The notes below the pieces were generated by a model. The model saw only the letters and a program-made list of their open reading frames with translations, did not search any database and was not told the DNA's origin. Shown here piece by piece: positions 1 to 9,214 of a stretch of 64,000 bases of DNA. A program made the translations under genes and the position numbers. Source of the DNA: Planctomycetaceae bacterium (lineage in GTDB: Bacteria; Planctomycetota; Planctomycetia; Pirellulales; Lacipirellulaceae); contig PABB01000026.1 in NCBI GenBank assembly GCA_002702655.1, positions 1-64,000 of the forward strand. The letters are read 5' to 3'. Every line of letters begins with the position of its first letter. Within the stretch, counting starts at the first letter, position 1.

Positions 1-169
1 CCTGGCGCCGCGTCGCGATGGACGACCAACTGATGAAAACCGTCTGCGCCGCGACGTGCCTCGATCGCGCTACTTCAAGTTAGAATGCGTATCACTATAG
101 CTTGCCAGGAGAATGAACAACGACCGAAATCGTGCGCCCACCGCGCCTGCGCTGTCGGTTTCGCGCACG

Positions 170-200
170 AAAAAGCCCCGAGGCTTTTCGCTTCGGGGCT
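170..200 (-). terminator. Rho-independent terminator of rpoD
   Basis: An 8-bp inverted repeat, AGCCCCGA (174-181) with TCGGGGCT (193-200), is followed on the minus strand by five T residues (complement of 170-174). It lies about 40 bases past the rpoD stop codon, on the side expected for rpoD transcripts. Confidence 0.8.
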
Positions 201-239
201 CTCTCTTGCGCGAATTGTCCAGCTGGGCTGGCGATCGGC

Positions 240-1805
240 CTAGTCCAAAAACCCGCTCAGTTCCTGGCTGCGGCTCGGTTGCTGCAGCTTGCGGACGGCC
301 TTGGCTTCGATCTGGCGGATGCGTTCACGGGTCACTTTGAAGATGTGGCCCACTTCCTCCAGCGTGTAGCTGTAGCCGTCGCCCAGGCCGTAGCGGAGCT
401 TGATGATCTCGCGTTCACGGTAGCTGAGCGTCTTGAGCACCTTGGTGATCCGCGAGCGGAGCATTTCCTGGGCGGCGCCGATCGCCGGGCTCTCGGCCCC
501 CTGGTCGGGCAGCAGGTCGCCAAAATGGCTGTCCTCGCTGTTGCCCACGGGCCGATCGAGGCTGATCGGGTAGCGGCTCATCGCCAGCACGCGGCGGGCT
601 TCATCCACGGTGCAGTCAGCGGCCTTGGCCGTTTCTTCCAGCGTCGGCTCGCGACCCAGCCGTTGCAGCAAAGCCCGCGACACGTTCCGCACGCGGCTCA
701 TGGTTTCGACCATGTGGACCGGAATGCGGATCGTGCGGCTTTGGTCGGCCACAGCGCGGGTGATTGCCTGACGAATCCACCAGGTGGCGTAGGTGCAGAA
801 CTTGACCCCCCGCCGATACTCGAACTTGTCGACGGCTCGCATCAGGCCGGCGTTGCCTTCCTGAATGAGGTCCAAAAAGCTCAAGCCGCGATTGCGATAC
901 TTCTTGGCAATCGACACGACCAGTCGCAGGTTGCCCTCGCTGAGCCCGCGTTTGGCCTGCTGATAACGCGAGTAAATCTCGCGAAGCTCATTGACGCGGC
1001 GCTTCAGGCTGCTGGGCGATTCCTGCGTGATCCGCAGAATGTTGCGATACTCGACGATTAACTGCTTGCGTTCGGCGACCGGGCGTCGGTTGGCCTTCGA
1101 CTGCGCGATCTCGCGACGCAGCTCGATCACCCGGCGGTTGAACTCCTCCAGCGTGCCGATCATCGACTCGATCCGCTGGGTTCGCAGGCCGAGTTCCTCG
1201 ACCAGCATGACCGCGCGGCGGCGGCGGCGGCCAAGCCGCTGCCAGGCCGCTTTGCGCTGACTGGCCCGAGCGCTCTTGCTGGTGGCGGTGCGGTAGTCCT
1301 CGGCGTTGCGCTCCAGCAGCAACTCGAGCGTCGCCAAGTTGTGCGGCAACCGGCCGAGAATCTGCTCCTTTTCCAGTCGATCGGTGACCGACACCTGCAC
1401 GGTACGATCGAACGGCAACTCGCCCCGATGGACGCGGCTGAGCACCTTATACGCGGCCCGGATCACGTAGTCGCAGGCCAGCAGCCGGCGACGGAACGCG
1501 GCGCGGGTCGTCTCGATCCGCCGTGCCAGGTTGATCTCCTGCTGCCGGGTCAGCAACGGGATCTCGCCCATTTGGGTCAGGTACATTCGTACCGGATCGT
1601 CGGACCACGACTCGCTGTCGGGCAATTCGCTTTCGATCTCCAACGTCGCCGCGTCGTCCGACTTGTCGTCGGAGTCGTCGGAGATGTCGTTGATGTCGAG
1701 ACTGTCGTTGTCGTCACTCTCGTCGTCGATGCTTTTGCCCGACATCTCCATGCCGGAGCTTTGAGTATCTTCGTCGAGATCGTGATCTAATAACGCGTCG
1801 TACAA
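240..1805 (-). CDS. rpoD: RNA polymerase primary sigma factor (RpoD/SigA type)
   Basis: Sigma-70 family factor that directs core RNA polymerase to housekeeping promoters. Seen: a strongly acidic Asp/Ser-rich N-terminus (about residues 15-65), a region 1.2 block with [17 protein letters not shown] (about 70-86), the region 2 core with [20 protein letters not shown] and [11 protein letters not shown] (about 290-350), and region 4 with [15 protein letters not shown] and the helix-turn-helix [12 protein letters not shown] (about 455-500). Length is about 520 residues. I chose the TTG at 1805 because AGGAG lies 8 bases upstream; the frame stays open to another TTG at 1865, and the first ATG codons are further inside. 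A terminator follows at 170-200. Identity is very safe; the exact start is not. Confidence 0.93.
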   Translation of the reverse strand: MYDALLDHDLDEDTQSSGMEMSGKSIDDESDDNDSLDINDISDDSDDKSDDAATLEIESELPDSESWSDDPVRMYLTQMGEIPLLTRQQEINLARRIETTRAAFRRRLLACDYVIRAAYKVLSRVHRGELPFDRTVQVSVTDRLEKEQILGRLPHNLATLELLLERNAEDYRTATSKSARASQRKAAWQRLGRRRRRAVMLVEELGLRTQRIESMIGTLEEFNRRVIELRREIAQSKANRRPVAERKQLIVEYRNILRITQESPSSLKRRVNELREIYSRYQQAKRGLSEGNLRLVVSIAKKYRNRGLSFLDLIQEGNAGLMRAVDKFEYRRGVKFCTYATWWIRQAITRAVADQSRTIRIPVHMVETMSRVRNVSRALLQRLGREPTLEETAKAADCTVDEARRVLAMSRYPISLDRPVGNSEDSHFGDLLPDQGAESPAIGAAQEMLRSRITKVLKTLSYREREIIKLRYGLGDGYSYTLEEVGHIFKVTRERIRQIEAKAVRKLQQPSRSQELSGFLD

Positions 1806-3016
1806 GTTACAAACTCCTGTCTCGATGACTTCAGTCGTTGGGGACGACTCTTGCCCGCACGGCAACCAGAACTCCTCGCGCTCCCGGCAGCCGGATCGAC
1901 GCAGGCCACGGCATGTGGTCGATTCCTACGGCGCGACGGGGGAAGGATGTTGCTTGCCATGTGCTCGCAGCCAGCTTGCATGTCGACGCGGCGGCGATGA
2001 GCACAAGGCTAATCATGGCGATGACGCACTTAGGCTCCCGCAAGCAGCGGGAGACGCGGGCAAAGACAACTAATTCTAACACCACTCAATCTTCAGTCCG
2101 CGCCTGCCGACCATTTGCTAAAAGATTACAAATGAGCGGTTGGCGCCGCGCCTCGGCAAAGTCTTCGCAGAGCGAACGGCTTTCGCCGCCGCTGCAATGC
2201 GTCGTCCTTGCCGATGCCAGCGTCCTGCCAGCACTCGCATTCGTCGAGCCCTCTCGTTGTTCTTGGCGGCGTCGACTTCAGAGTGCCGGGTCGCACGCCT
2301 ATCAGTAACTGGAGATGGTTCAACGGTTGTACTTGGTTCCTCCGAGGCTTCGCACGTTCGCGCCGCTGGACGTGTGTGTCATTTCGCGGGATGAAAGTGG
2401 TAAGCGGTTTCGAATCGTTGCTGCGCGGAATCCGACCGCCAGTGGTTCACGCAGGGTGGCTAGCGCCGCGAGGACGCGCGTGCATCACTTGCACGTAGGA
2501 GCTCGCACTGCGTTGCTTGACGGCGCGGTGCGAAGCAGGACCTCAAAGCCGACGATTCGCTGCCCCGAATCTCAGCCCGATCGTTCGTAGAGTGCTTGCC
2601 GGTGGGGGCGGTGGCCGCCGGGCGGGGGGAGGAATCGCCGCGCAACCCAGTCCCTATGCCGGAACGAGTGCGCTGCGAAGACCACGCCGGTCGGGCCGCA
2701 GGTGCCTAGTACGACGCAGATAATCGGGGACTGGGGAAGGGGGGAGTGACCAAGCTCCATAATTATAGTCACCAGAGCGGCTGCGTCTAGGAAATATCGC
2801 TACGATCGGCGCCACCGGACCGGCGACGCGACCGAGGGCGAACCCTGCAGGCAATCGCCCAAACCCGTTCTTATTGCGCGACTTGCGCCCTTTGACACGA
2901 CGGGCCTGACCAGGGCCGTCGCGTCCGCACGGCGAGATACGCGGCAAACCGCGTGTTTGCTCAAGTGTCCACCCGGCCAGCCAGCCCCTGGCCGAGGCAG
3001 CAGCCCCTCGCCGAAA
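1806..3016. other. 1.2 kb stretch without a recognisable gene
   Basis: No open frame here has protein-like composition: all are Arg/Ser/Pro-rich frames typical of unselected high-GC DNA. A small inverted repeat CATTTG...CAAATG sits near 2112-2134, and there is an AT-rich palindrome around 2758-2766. The rpoD promoter should lie in the first few hundred bases, but I could not identify convincing -35/-10 boxes. Confidence 0.5.
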
Positions 3017-4426
3017 TCATCGCAGCAATTCGCTCTGCTGGGTCGGCGTGACGTCGACCCAATCCGACGAGAAACGACCTGCCGTTGCCAGCCGACGTAC
3101 TGCCAGGCTCTCTTTGTCGACCACCACCAGCAGGCGTTTCAGAAGGCCATCGGCCCGGGCAATGTACACGGTTTCCGTTTCCGCCAGTCGCCAACGGTTC
3201 CAGCGTTCCAGGCCGCGATGCTCGCCCATCACCCAGGCCAGCCGCGGGTCGTCCTTGCGGACTGGCGCCAACTCTCGGCAGGCCTGGCAGAGCCCGCCCT
3301 GCAGGTTCGAGCGACTCACCCGCTGGCGACACTGCTCGCACGCCGAGAATTCGCTGCGTAGCGCGGGACGTCCCGTGACGGGGCACTTCTCGGTGAACTC
3401 CGGCAGCACCTGCTGCTCAGTCACGCTGCACGTCACCAGATCTTGGCGGAGAACGCGACGGCCCGATTGCTGGCAAACCGCCATCTCCTCGGCGGCGTCA
3501 ATCGCGCCGTCATCGGTGGCGGCGAGATGGAAAGTCTCGCGTCCCGAGCGGCGAGCCTTCCACGGTTTCGGTTCCAGCAGGCGGGCCCACCCGGAAAAAG
3601 CCAGCTCCTCGCTGTTCTCGCCAATCTCGAATTGCAGACGACCGTCGACATGGCGGACCCAGACGACGGCCGTTAGCAGCGGCTCGGTCGACTGCGCCGC
3701 GGGATCGCGGACGGTTGAATTCTTGGCTGCGATCCGACGGCCCGCGCCGGCGAGCGATCGCAATGCCGCCTCGTCGATCCGCGGAGTCGGTTTGCCGGCG
3801 GGCTCCAAACGATCTAGCCCCAGCCGCGCGACCAACTCGTCGCTGACCGTCGATCCGTCGGGCGCGACAAACACGTGCCGCACGTTGGGGTCTTCCTCTG
3901 TGCCCGCGAACGTCAGACGCAAGAACGGATGGTCCGTCAGTTGGCATCCCGCCAAGTGAAATTGCCCGTTGTCCACCGAGTAGGCGGGAAACAGCCGCGT
4001 CGAAACGTCGCCAACGCTAATCGGCTGTCCGCTGGGTCGCGCGTGAACCACCCCGTCGCTGGCGACAAGCTTCTCCAGGAGCCACCGTCCTAGCGGGCCG
4101 TCGAGAGTTAGCAATTCATCGGCATTGCCTGCAGAGCCGGAATCGGTTGCGGTGATTTCATCCTTGCCATTCCACGCAGGCCGATCCTTCTCTGGCAACC
4201 GAATCGTCACGTGACCTTGATCGTCAGTTTCGGCATCCAGGTCCAGAACGCCGATGGCCCATCGCAGCAGCGACTCGGCCGATTCGCGGTGCGGCGAGTC
4301 GGGGACGACCAGATCAGCGGAAGGGGGGGACGAATCCACGGCAGGATGACAGGGTCTGGGGTGGAATCCCGCGCTGGCGAGGCAAGTCAAACGGGCCAGG
4401 TGCAGGGCTCGCCATTGTCCCCCCAT
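3017..4426 (-). CDS. Hypothetical protein with a C-terminal 15-residue cysteine repeat
   Basis: Function not recognised. The N-terminal two thirds (469 residues in all) show no familiar domain. Around residues 320-390 there is a run of evenly spaced cysteines: three successive Cys-to-Cys intervals of exactly 14 residues, each following a C-x2-(S/T)-x3 ... L-x2-(D/E)-(F/L) pattern (CQQSGRR, CSVTEQQ, CPVTGRP), then CEQC and CQAC. This looks like stacked treble-clef or zinc-ribbon units. The last 80 residues contain a Trp-rich stretch (RGLERWNRWRLAETE). No signal peptide or membrane segment is evident, so it is probably cytoplasmic. The start at 4426 is the longest plausible one; a later start is possible. 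Confidence 0.75.
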   Translation of the reverse strand: MGGQWRALHLARLTCLASAGFHPRPCHPAVDSSPPSADLVVPDSPHRESAESLLRWAIGVLDLDAETDDQGHVTIRLPEKDRPAWNGKDEITATDSGSAGNADELLTLDGPLGRWLLEKLVASDGVVHARPSGQPISVGDVSTRLFPAYSVDNGQFHLAGCQLTDHPFLRLTFAGTEEDPNVRHVFVAPDGSTVSDELVARLGLDRLEPAGKPTPRIDEAALRSLAGAGRRIAAKNSTVRDPAAQSTEPLLTAVVWVRHVDGRLQFEIGENSEELAFSGWARLLEPKPWKARRSGRETFHLAATDDGAIDAAEEMAVCQQSGRRVLRQDLVTCSVTEQQVLPEFTEKCPVTGRPALRSEFSACEQCRQRVSRSNLQGGLCQACRELAPVRKDDPRLAWVMGEHRGLERWNRWRLAETETVYIARADGLLKRLLVVVDKESLAVRRLATAGRFSSDWVDVTPTQQSELLR

Positions 4427-4577
4427 TCGCCTGCCGTGCGAAGCCCTCTTTCCGGCCCTGCTGGCCGGGCAGTTCTGCCGATTCGCGTCAGCAGCGATCG
4501 CTGAACGCCCCCGGCAAGCCCGTCAACGGCGGCAGCCGGAGGTGCGCAGGCGGGACGAACGGGCTGGCGGCGGCCGT

Positions 4578-5357
4578 TCACACCCGTCGCAGCACGTAAA
4601 TCACATCCTCGGTGGCGGCGGTGACGATGACTTCCGCCGCCGTGTCGTAGCTGAAATCGTGAATTGCAGCGATCTCAAACTCCGGCACGGCCGCCAGCAG
4701 CTCGCGCATCTGGGGGGCGGTGTAGGTGCGGAACTTGGTCTCGTCGACAATGCGAAACTGCTCGCTGGGCGTGTAAACGTCGAAGCTCATCCCCACCCGC
4801 TCGTAGCGGCGGCGGCGATTGTGCTCGGCCACCCACAGCCGCGACAGCACGGCCAGATTGCCGCGGCGGGCCGCCCAACTCTCCTCCTCCATGGGCGGCA
4901 CGGCGGTCGGGGTCAGGTGCAAGCCCAGCACGTACAACCCGCCCTTGGCGATCGCCGCGGCCATCGATCGCAGGTGCCCCAGGGCTTGCTCCTGCGTGGC
5001 CAGGTGACGAAAGCTGTTGATCGTGTTAAACGCGGCGTCGCATTTCTTCTTCAGCCGGAAGTCGCTCATGTCGCCCACAAACGCCGACTCCGACAGTTGA
5101 TGCCGCTTGAGCCGCTGGTTGCAGAAGTCGACCATCTGCGGGTTCAGGTCGAGCCCCGCCACCTCGTAGCCCGCCTTGCCGAATCGGTACAGCAGCCGGC
5201 CGGTGCCGCACGCCGGCTCGAACAGCCGCCGCACGACCCGCGGCGTATATTGCTCGAAGCAATCCTCCAGAAAGTCGAACTCGGCCTTCCAGTCCGAGCC
5301 GTACACCAAGTCGTAGTACTTGGGATAGTCGTACAGATGGGCGTGTCGGATTTCCAC
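4578..5357 (-). CDS. Class I SAM-dependent methyltransferase
   Basis: Transfers a methyl group from S-adenosylmethionine to an unknown acceptor. The 259-residue protein has the Rossmann methyltransferase layout: motif I FEPACGTGRLLYRFGK (about residues 46-61), an acidic end of strand 2 (VAGLDLNPQM), and a post-II DMSDF segment. It begins YDYPKYYDLVYGSDW, the usual opening of this family. It lies 150 bases upstream of the cysteine-repeat gene on the same strand and may be co-transcribed with it. The substrate cannot be read from sequence. Confidence 0.85.
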   Translation of the reverse strand: MEIRHAHLYDYPKYYDLVYGSDWKAEFDFLEDCFEQYTPRVVRRLFEPACGTGRLLYRFGKAGYEVAGLDLNPQMVDFCNQRLKRHQLSESAFVGDMSDFRLKKKCDAAFNTINSFRHLATQEQALGHLRSMAAAIAKGGLYVLGLHLTPTAVPPMEEESWAARRGNLAVLSRLWVAEHNRRRRYERVGMSFDVYTPSEQFRIVDETKFRTYTAPQMRELLAAVPEFEIAAIHDFSYDTAAEVIVTAATEDVIYVLRRV

Positions 5358-5803
5358 GACGTGGCTCGGAATTGAGTTTGTTGCAGAGCGGTCACAGCAG
5401 CAAACACGTACCCGGTCGTCGGCGAGTCGCTGTTGCGCGCTGATGGGGCAACCAGAATAGTCCAGCGTCCATTAACGGACCACCCGTGGTCAGTTGTCTT
5501 GTGTCTTGCCAGATGTGACCGGCTCGATTTCGGTCGATCATCACCAACACGGAGGCGACGGCTGTGACGCGCCGCGCTGCTCAGGAGTCCCGGGTTCTTG
5601 CTTGCCGGCCGGCGCCGCTCGGCGCCATGAGCGCGCCAGGGCTGCTCGTCTCGCACGTTGCGGCCCGCGCTCCCACTGGCTAGCCCTGTTTTTCGCGGCC
5701 GAAGAGGCCTCGTCGGCAGGCAGCGGCTCGGCGTGATATGATAAACTCGCCGCCGCGCTTTGGCTGTTCGCGCTACCTGTTGTCACACCCGGGGAGATCC
5801 ACC
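5358..5803. other. Divergent intergenic region between methyltransferase and HdeD-like gene
   Basis: No supported gene. It separates two divergently transcribed genes and must hold both promoters. The one element I can point to is the extended -10 box at 5734-5742 for the plus-strand gene. Confidence 0.5.
5734..5742 (+). promoter_or_regulatory. Putative extended -10 promoter of the HdeD-like gene
   Basis: TGATATGAT reads as TGn followed by TATGAT, five of six matches to the -10 consensus. No good -35 box lies 17 bases upstream, which is tolerable for an extended -10. The gene start is 62 bases downstream. Based on the sigma-70 consensus only. Confidence 0.4.
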
Positions 5804-6445
5804 ATGGAAAATCAAGTGCTAGTGAAACCGAACGACAACGATCGCGTCCAACGGCTGCTGGCCCACGAGCTGCGCCGCCTGCACGATTACTGGTGGTGTT
5901 TTCTCTTGCTCGGAGCACTGTTGGCCATATGCGGCGCCGTGGCGATCGTCTATCCGTTCATCGCCACGACGGCCGTGGTGGCCGTGCTGGGAGCCATGCT
6001 GTTGATCAGCGGCGCGGCGACCATCGTCAGCTCGTTTTGGACTGGCCAATGGAGCGCGTTTCTGCTGCAAATGATCGTGGGCGTGCTGTACGTCGTGGTC
6101 GGGCTGGCGGTCATCGACAAGCCCTTGGCCACCGCCGGCGTGCTCACGCTATTCATTGGCACGTTTGCCATCGTGGTCGGGATCGTGCGGGTCATCGCCG
6201 CCATGACGATCCGTTTTCCCCAATGGGGTTGGGCCCTGCTCAACGGCGCCGTGACCGCCCTGTTCGGCATCCTGATCTACCGGCTGGTCGCGAAGGAGCC
6301 CGCCGCCGTGCTGTGGGTGATCGGCCTGATGGTCGGACTGGAGTTGTTGCTCAACGGCTGGACCTGGATCGCGCTGTCGCTGCAGCTCAAGCAGATCGCG
6401 CCGCACGCGGCGAGCGACGCCGATGCAACTCGTCCGTCGGCATAG
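5804..6445 (+). CDS. HdeD/DUF308 family membrane protein
   Basis: Small integral membrane protein of the HdeD/DUF308 family, which in enteric bacteria is linked to acid resistance; the role here is unknown. The 213-residue protein has a hydrophilic N-terminus of about 25 residues followed by about six hydrophobic segments, including WWCFLLLGALLAICGAVAIV, TTAVVAVLGAMLLISGAATI and LTLFIGTFAIVVGIVRVIAA. I start it at the ATG at 5804, which has GGGGAG 8 to 13 bases upstream. The frame is open further upstream but that part does not look coded. It is divergent from the methyltransferase and convergent with the TlpA-like gene. Confidence 0.85.
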   Translation: MENQVLVKPNDNDRVQRLLAHELRRLHDYWWCFLLLGALLAICGAVAIVYPFIATTAVVAVLGAMLLISGAATIVSSFWTGQWSAFLLQMIVGVLYVVVGLAVIDKPLATAGVLTLFIGTFAIVVGIVRVIAAMTIRFPQWGWALLNGAVTALFGILIYRLVAKEPAAVLWVIGLMVGLELLLNGWTWIALSLQLKQIAPHAASDADATRPSA

Positions 6446-6555
6446 TCAGGCCGTCGTGCGGTGCAGGAAACACGTTGCCCGATGCGCCCCGTTCGATAAG
6501 AACAAACGCGAAGAGGCGTGAGTTCAACAACATCGTCGGTCGCGGAGGGCGCCCG

Positions 6556-7749
6556 CTATCGCGCGCCGAGCAAACGAACGATTGCGGCGTGCAATTCGGG
6601 ACCATCGAGATTCTTGTTGCGAACGACGCCATCTTGATCAATCACAAACGTGGTCGGCCAGGTCGTCACGCCGAACTGGTCGATTATTCGCACATCGGCA
6701 GACGGTTCGTCTCGCGATGACCGGAAAGCAATCTTGTACTTGTCTTTGGCGCGCAACGCATCGTCGAGGTTCTTGTCGCCGTTGATTCCCAGCAGCACGA
6801 AGTCGGCGTCCTTGAACTGCTCGACGAGTTTATTCTCGTAGGGAATTCTTTCGCAGCAGGCGCCGCACCACGACGCCCAGGCGACGATCACGACGACTTT
6901 CCCCCGGAACTCCAGAAGGTCAAGAGCCTGGCCCGACAGATCCGTGCCGCTGGCTCGCGGCGCGTTCCCGCCGATCTCGGGATACGTCTGTTCGAGCGGC
7001 ATCAATCGGTCGGCTGCAATCTGGCCGAGCGTCTGATCGCGATAGGGGATGTCGGCAAACTCGTCGATAACTTGGTGGTAGAGCCGCGTCGCTTCCAGAC
7101 GGTCCTGATCACGATTGGTTGCATCGAGGAATTCGACGACAGCAGGGCCCATTTTCAGCTTGCGTTGGGCGTCCAATTCCGGAGTGGCATCCATTGCGTC
7201 CTTGAATGCGGCTCGACGCACCAATGCGTCGGCCAGGGCAAACATGGCACGCGCGCGGCATTCGCCCGGCATGGCGGCGGCACAGCCTGAGCGCAGGACT
7301 TTCTCATAGACCGGATCAAACCCGTCCAGGTGGTAGTAAGCATCGAACATCCGCCGATCGCGAGCGTGGCGCCGAAGGAGAATTCGAGCGGCCTCGACAT
7401 GCGGTTGGAAATCTGCGTCGCAGTGCGTCACGACCCACAATGCGGCCTGCATACCGGCTTCCGATTCCGGAGCGGCTCGCGCAATCTCAATCATCGCACG
7501 GATCGTGGCCGAATGTTTGGCGATAAACTCCTCCTGCAGGGCGTCGCGGGCATCGTCGGATTCCGCTCTTGCTGAGGACTCGAGAAATGTTGCGCGGCCC
7601 TCGTCGTAGTCTTCTATGATCGTCTCGACGTCCCGAGGACTTTGCAGCTTGGCAAGTTCGGCCGGCGCATCCTGGGCGTAGGCAGGTTGTGCGATGGCGG
7701 CAAGTGCAGCGGCAACTAGCGAACAGCAGAGAATCCGAGCTTCATACAC
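6556..7749 (-). CDS. Exported TlpA-like thioredoxin-domain protein
   Basis: Probable periplasmic thiol-disulfide oxidoreductase of the TlpA/AhpC-TSA class. The 397-residue protein starts at GTG (7749), with AGGAG 6 bases upstream overlapping the stop codon of the preceding GTPase gene. A signal peptide (LCCSLVAAALAAIAQPAYA) follows. Residues about 30-255 are helical and without a known name. The C-terminal thioredoxin fold has the active site WCGAC (Cys295 and Cys298) and the cis-Pro loop TTWPTTFVIDQDG. The N-terminal extension is common in planctomycete TlpA proteins. The 10-base gap to the upstream gene indicates one transcript with the dynamin-like GTPases. Confidence 0.87.
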   Translation of the reverse strand: MYEARILCCSLVAAALAAIAQPAYAQDAPAELAKLQSPRDVETIIEDYDEGRATFLESSARAESDDARDALQEEFIAKHSATIRAMIEIARAAPESEAGMQAALWVVTHCDADFQPHVEAARILLRRHARDRRMFDAYYHLDGFDPVYEKVLRSGCAAAMPGECRARAMFALADALVRRAAFKDAMDATPELDAQRKLKMGPAVVEFLDATNRDQDRLEATRLYHQVIDEFADIPYRDQTLGQIAADRLMPLEQTYPEIGGNAPRASGTDLSGQALDLLEFRGKVVVIVAWASWCGACCERIPYENKLVEQFKDADFVLLGINGDKNLDDALRAKDKYKIAFRSSRDEPSADVRIIDQFGVTTWPTTFVIDQDGVVRNKNLDGPELHAAIVRLLGAR

Positions 7750-7759
7750 GAGTTGCTCC

Positions 7760-9115
7760 TCACTTTGATTCCGCATGCACGTTCCGCGAGATCTTCCCGC
7801 GAATCTCGTCCTTCAGCTGCTCAATGACCGACTTCTTATCGGTGTTCGCCAGAATCTGGCTGACCACGTGCTTGGCGCCTTCGTCGCCCCAGCTGGCGCC
7901 GTGTTGAAAGTAGAACCGGGCCGCCTGCCCCACGATGTAGCTGCCGTAGCCGGCCGCTGCGCCTTGGGGGACTTGCGAAATGGCCGTGCTGAGCCCGCCG
8001 GTCAGGGCTTTCAGCGCGCTGGACGCCCAACTCACGACCGCCTCGAACACGCTCACCAAGCCGGCGCTCTTGGCGATCGATATTGCCAGCGTGTGGGCGT
8101 TCTTGCGGCTGATGGGAATGCCGTAGATGCGTCCCAGCGTGACGATCATCGTGGCGTCGACCGCCATGCCGCCCAGCACGTCGGCCACCGCCACGGGGTT
8201 GATCGCCACGGCCAGCGACTTGGTCACGGCAAAGCTCCAGATGACGCGGTTCGCCTCGGCCTCGCGCAATTGCACCCGCAGGGCGTGCATGCGGTCGGTC
8301 TTGTCGGCGGCGAACATCGCGGCGTTGAGCGCCAGCAGACTCTTGCCGTCGGCCTGCAGCATCTCCAGAATCCGCAGCCGCAGCTCCTCGACCTTCGGGG
8401 CCGGTTTGCGCCACTCGCTCCGCGTCGAGCCGTTGGCGCTTTCGATCACATACTCGACCTCGCGGGGATCGGCCGCAGTGGTGACGACGTTCTCGGGCGA
8501 GACAAGTTTGGCCAACCGCGGGCCGCGGAACTGCGCGAGCAAGTCCTCCAGTTCCTGCGGCCGGTAGAGGTCGCTCTTGTTGAGCACCAGAATCAGCGGC
8601 TTGTGGCTGGCCGCCAGTTCGGTGAGGGCCCGGTACTCGATTTCGTTCAAGTCGCTGTCGGTGACGAACAGCACCAGGTCCGCCTGATCGGCCGCGGCGT
8701 GGGCCATCTCGCCCCGGGCGGCGCCGTCGACCTCGTTGAGCCCCGGCGTGTCGACCAGCACCAACTCGCTGGCGCCGAACCCCGGCAGCACGTACCCGGC
8801 CGACGACCACGACGCGTGCCACACGTCCTTGGTCCACCCGCCGCGCACGTTGACCGCCGCCTTCTGCTCGCCCAACAGGGCGTTGATGACCGCGCTTTTG
8901 CCGGTGCTGATCTCGCCGAACACGGCAATCTCGACTCGCCCCGCGGCCAGCTTGTCGCTCATCCGCGCCAGCTGGTCCAAGTCGCCGGCCAACACGTCCA
9001 ACTCTGCCGGCCGGCACCCCTCAAACTCGCGCACCGCACGCCGAATCGCGGCCAGCGACGCATCATAATCGGCGTCGGCAACATTGGTCGGCGGTTCTAG
9101 TGTGATATCTGACAT
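7760..9115 (-). CDS. Dynamin-like/Era-type GTPase, first of a tandem pair
   Basis: GTP-binding protein of the dynamin-like/TrmE-Era superfamily. Seen: G1 GEISTGKS (67-74), G3 DTPG (122-125), G4 NKSD (179-182). About residues 280-410 form a hydrophobic, Gly/Ala-rich region (AINPVAVADVLGGMAVDATMI; GLVSVFEAVVSWASSALKAL) similar to the DUF697-like membrane-associating domain of such GTPases. Length is 451 residues. It sits between a second GTPase gene of the same architecture and a TlpA-like gene on the same strand. Likely role: membrane remodelling or assembly at the inner membrane; this is inferred from family membership. Confidence 0.85.
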   Translation of the reverse strand: MSDITLEPPTNVADADYDASLAAIRRAVREFEGCRPAELDVLAGDLDQLARMSDKLAAGRVEIAVFGEISTGKSAVINALLGEQKAAVNVRGGWTKDVWHASWSSAGYVLPGFGASELVLVDTPGLNEVDGAARGEMAHAAADQADLVLFVTDSDLNEIEYRALTELAASHKPLILVLNKSDLYRPQELEDLLAQFRGPRLAKLVSPENVVTTAADPREVEYVIESANGSTRSEWRKPAPKVEELRLRILEMLQADGKSLLALNAAMFAADKTDRMHALRVQLREAEANRVIWSFAVTKSLAVAINPVAVADVLGGMAVDATMIVTLGRIYGIPISRKNAHTLAISIAKSAGLVSVFEAVVSWASSALKALTGGLSTAISQVPQGAAAGYGSYIVGQAARFYFQHGASWGDEGAKHVVSQILANTDKKSVIEQLKDEIRGKISRNVHAESK

Positions 9116-9128
9116 CTATGGAAATCTC

Positions 9129-9205
9129 TCACCACAGAGGACACAGAGAGCACAGAGGAGCTTGGCAGCTGACGTTCTCTGTGTGCCCTGTGTCCTCTGT
9201 GGTGA
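9129..9205. repeat. Palindromic array of short CACAGAG-type repeats
   Basis: The left arm (9129-9157) repeats ACAGAGGACACAGAG-like units; the right arm (9177-9205) is its reverse complement (CTCTGTG ... CCTCTGTGGTGA), with a 19-base centre. Transcribed, it would fold into a long hairpin between the two GTPase genes. It belongs to the set of similar two-armed arrays found in many intergenic gaps of this window. Confidence 0.8.
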
Positions 9206-9214
9206 TTACTGAAT

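Noticed and set aside
1-102. Possible 3' end of a plus-strand gene before rpoD
   Set aside because: Two frames are open for under 35 codons and neither has a recognisable sequence; no judgement is possible from so little.
2892-2897. TTGACA as a -35 box
   Set aside because: No -10-like sequence at 16-18 bases and no gene in a suitable place downstream.
2654-2947. 97-residue minus-strand frame in the gene-free stretch after rpoD
   Set aside because: Arg/Pro/Gly-rich, no hydrophobic core, no ribosome site; looks random.
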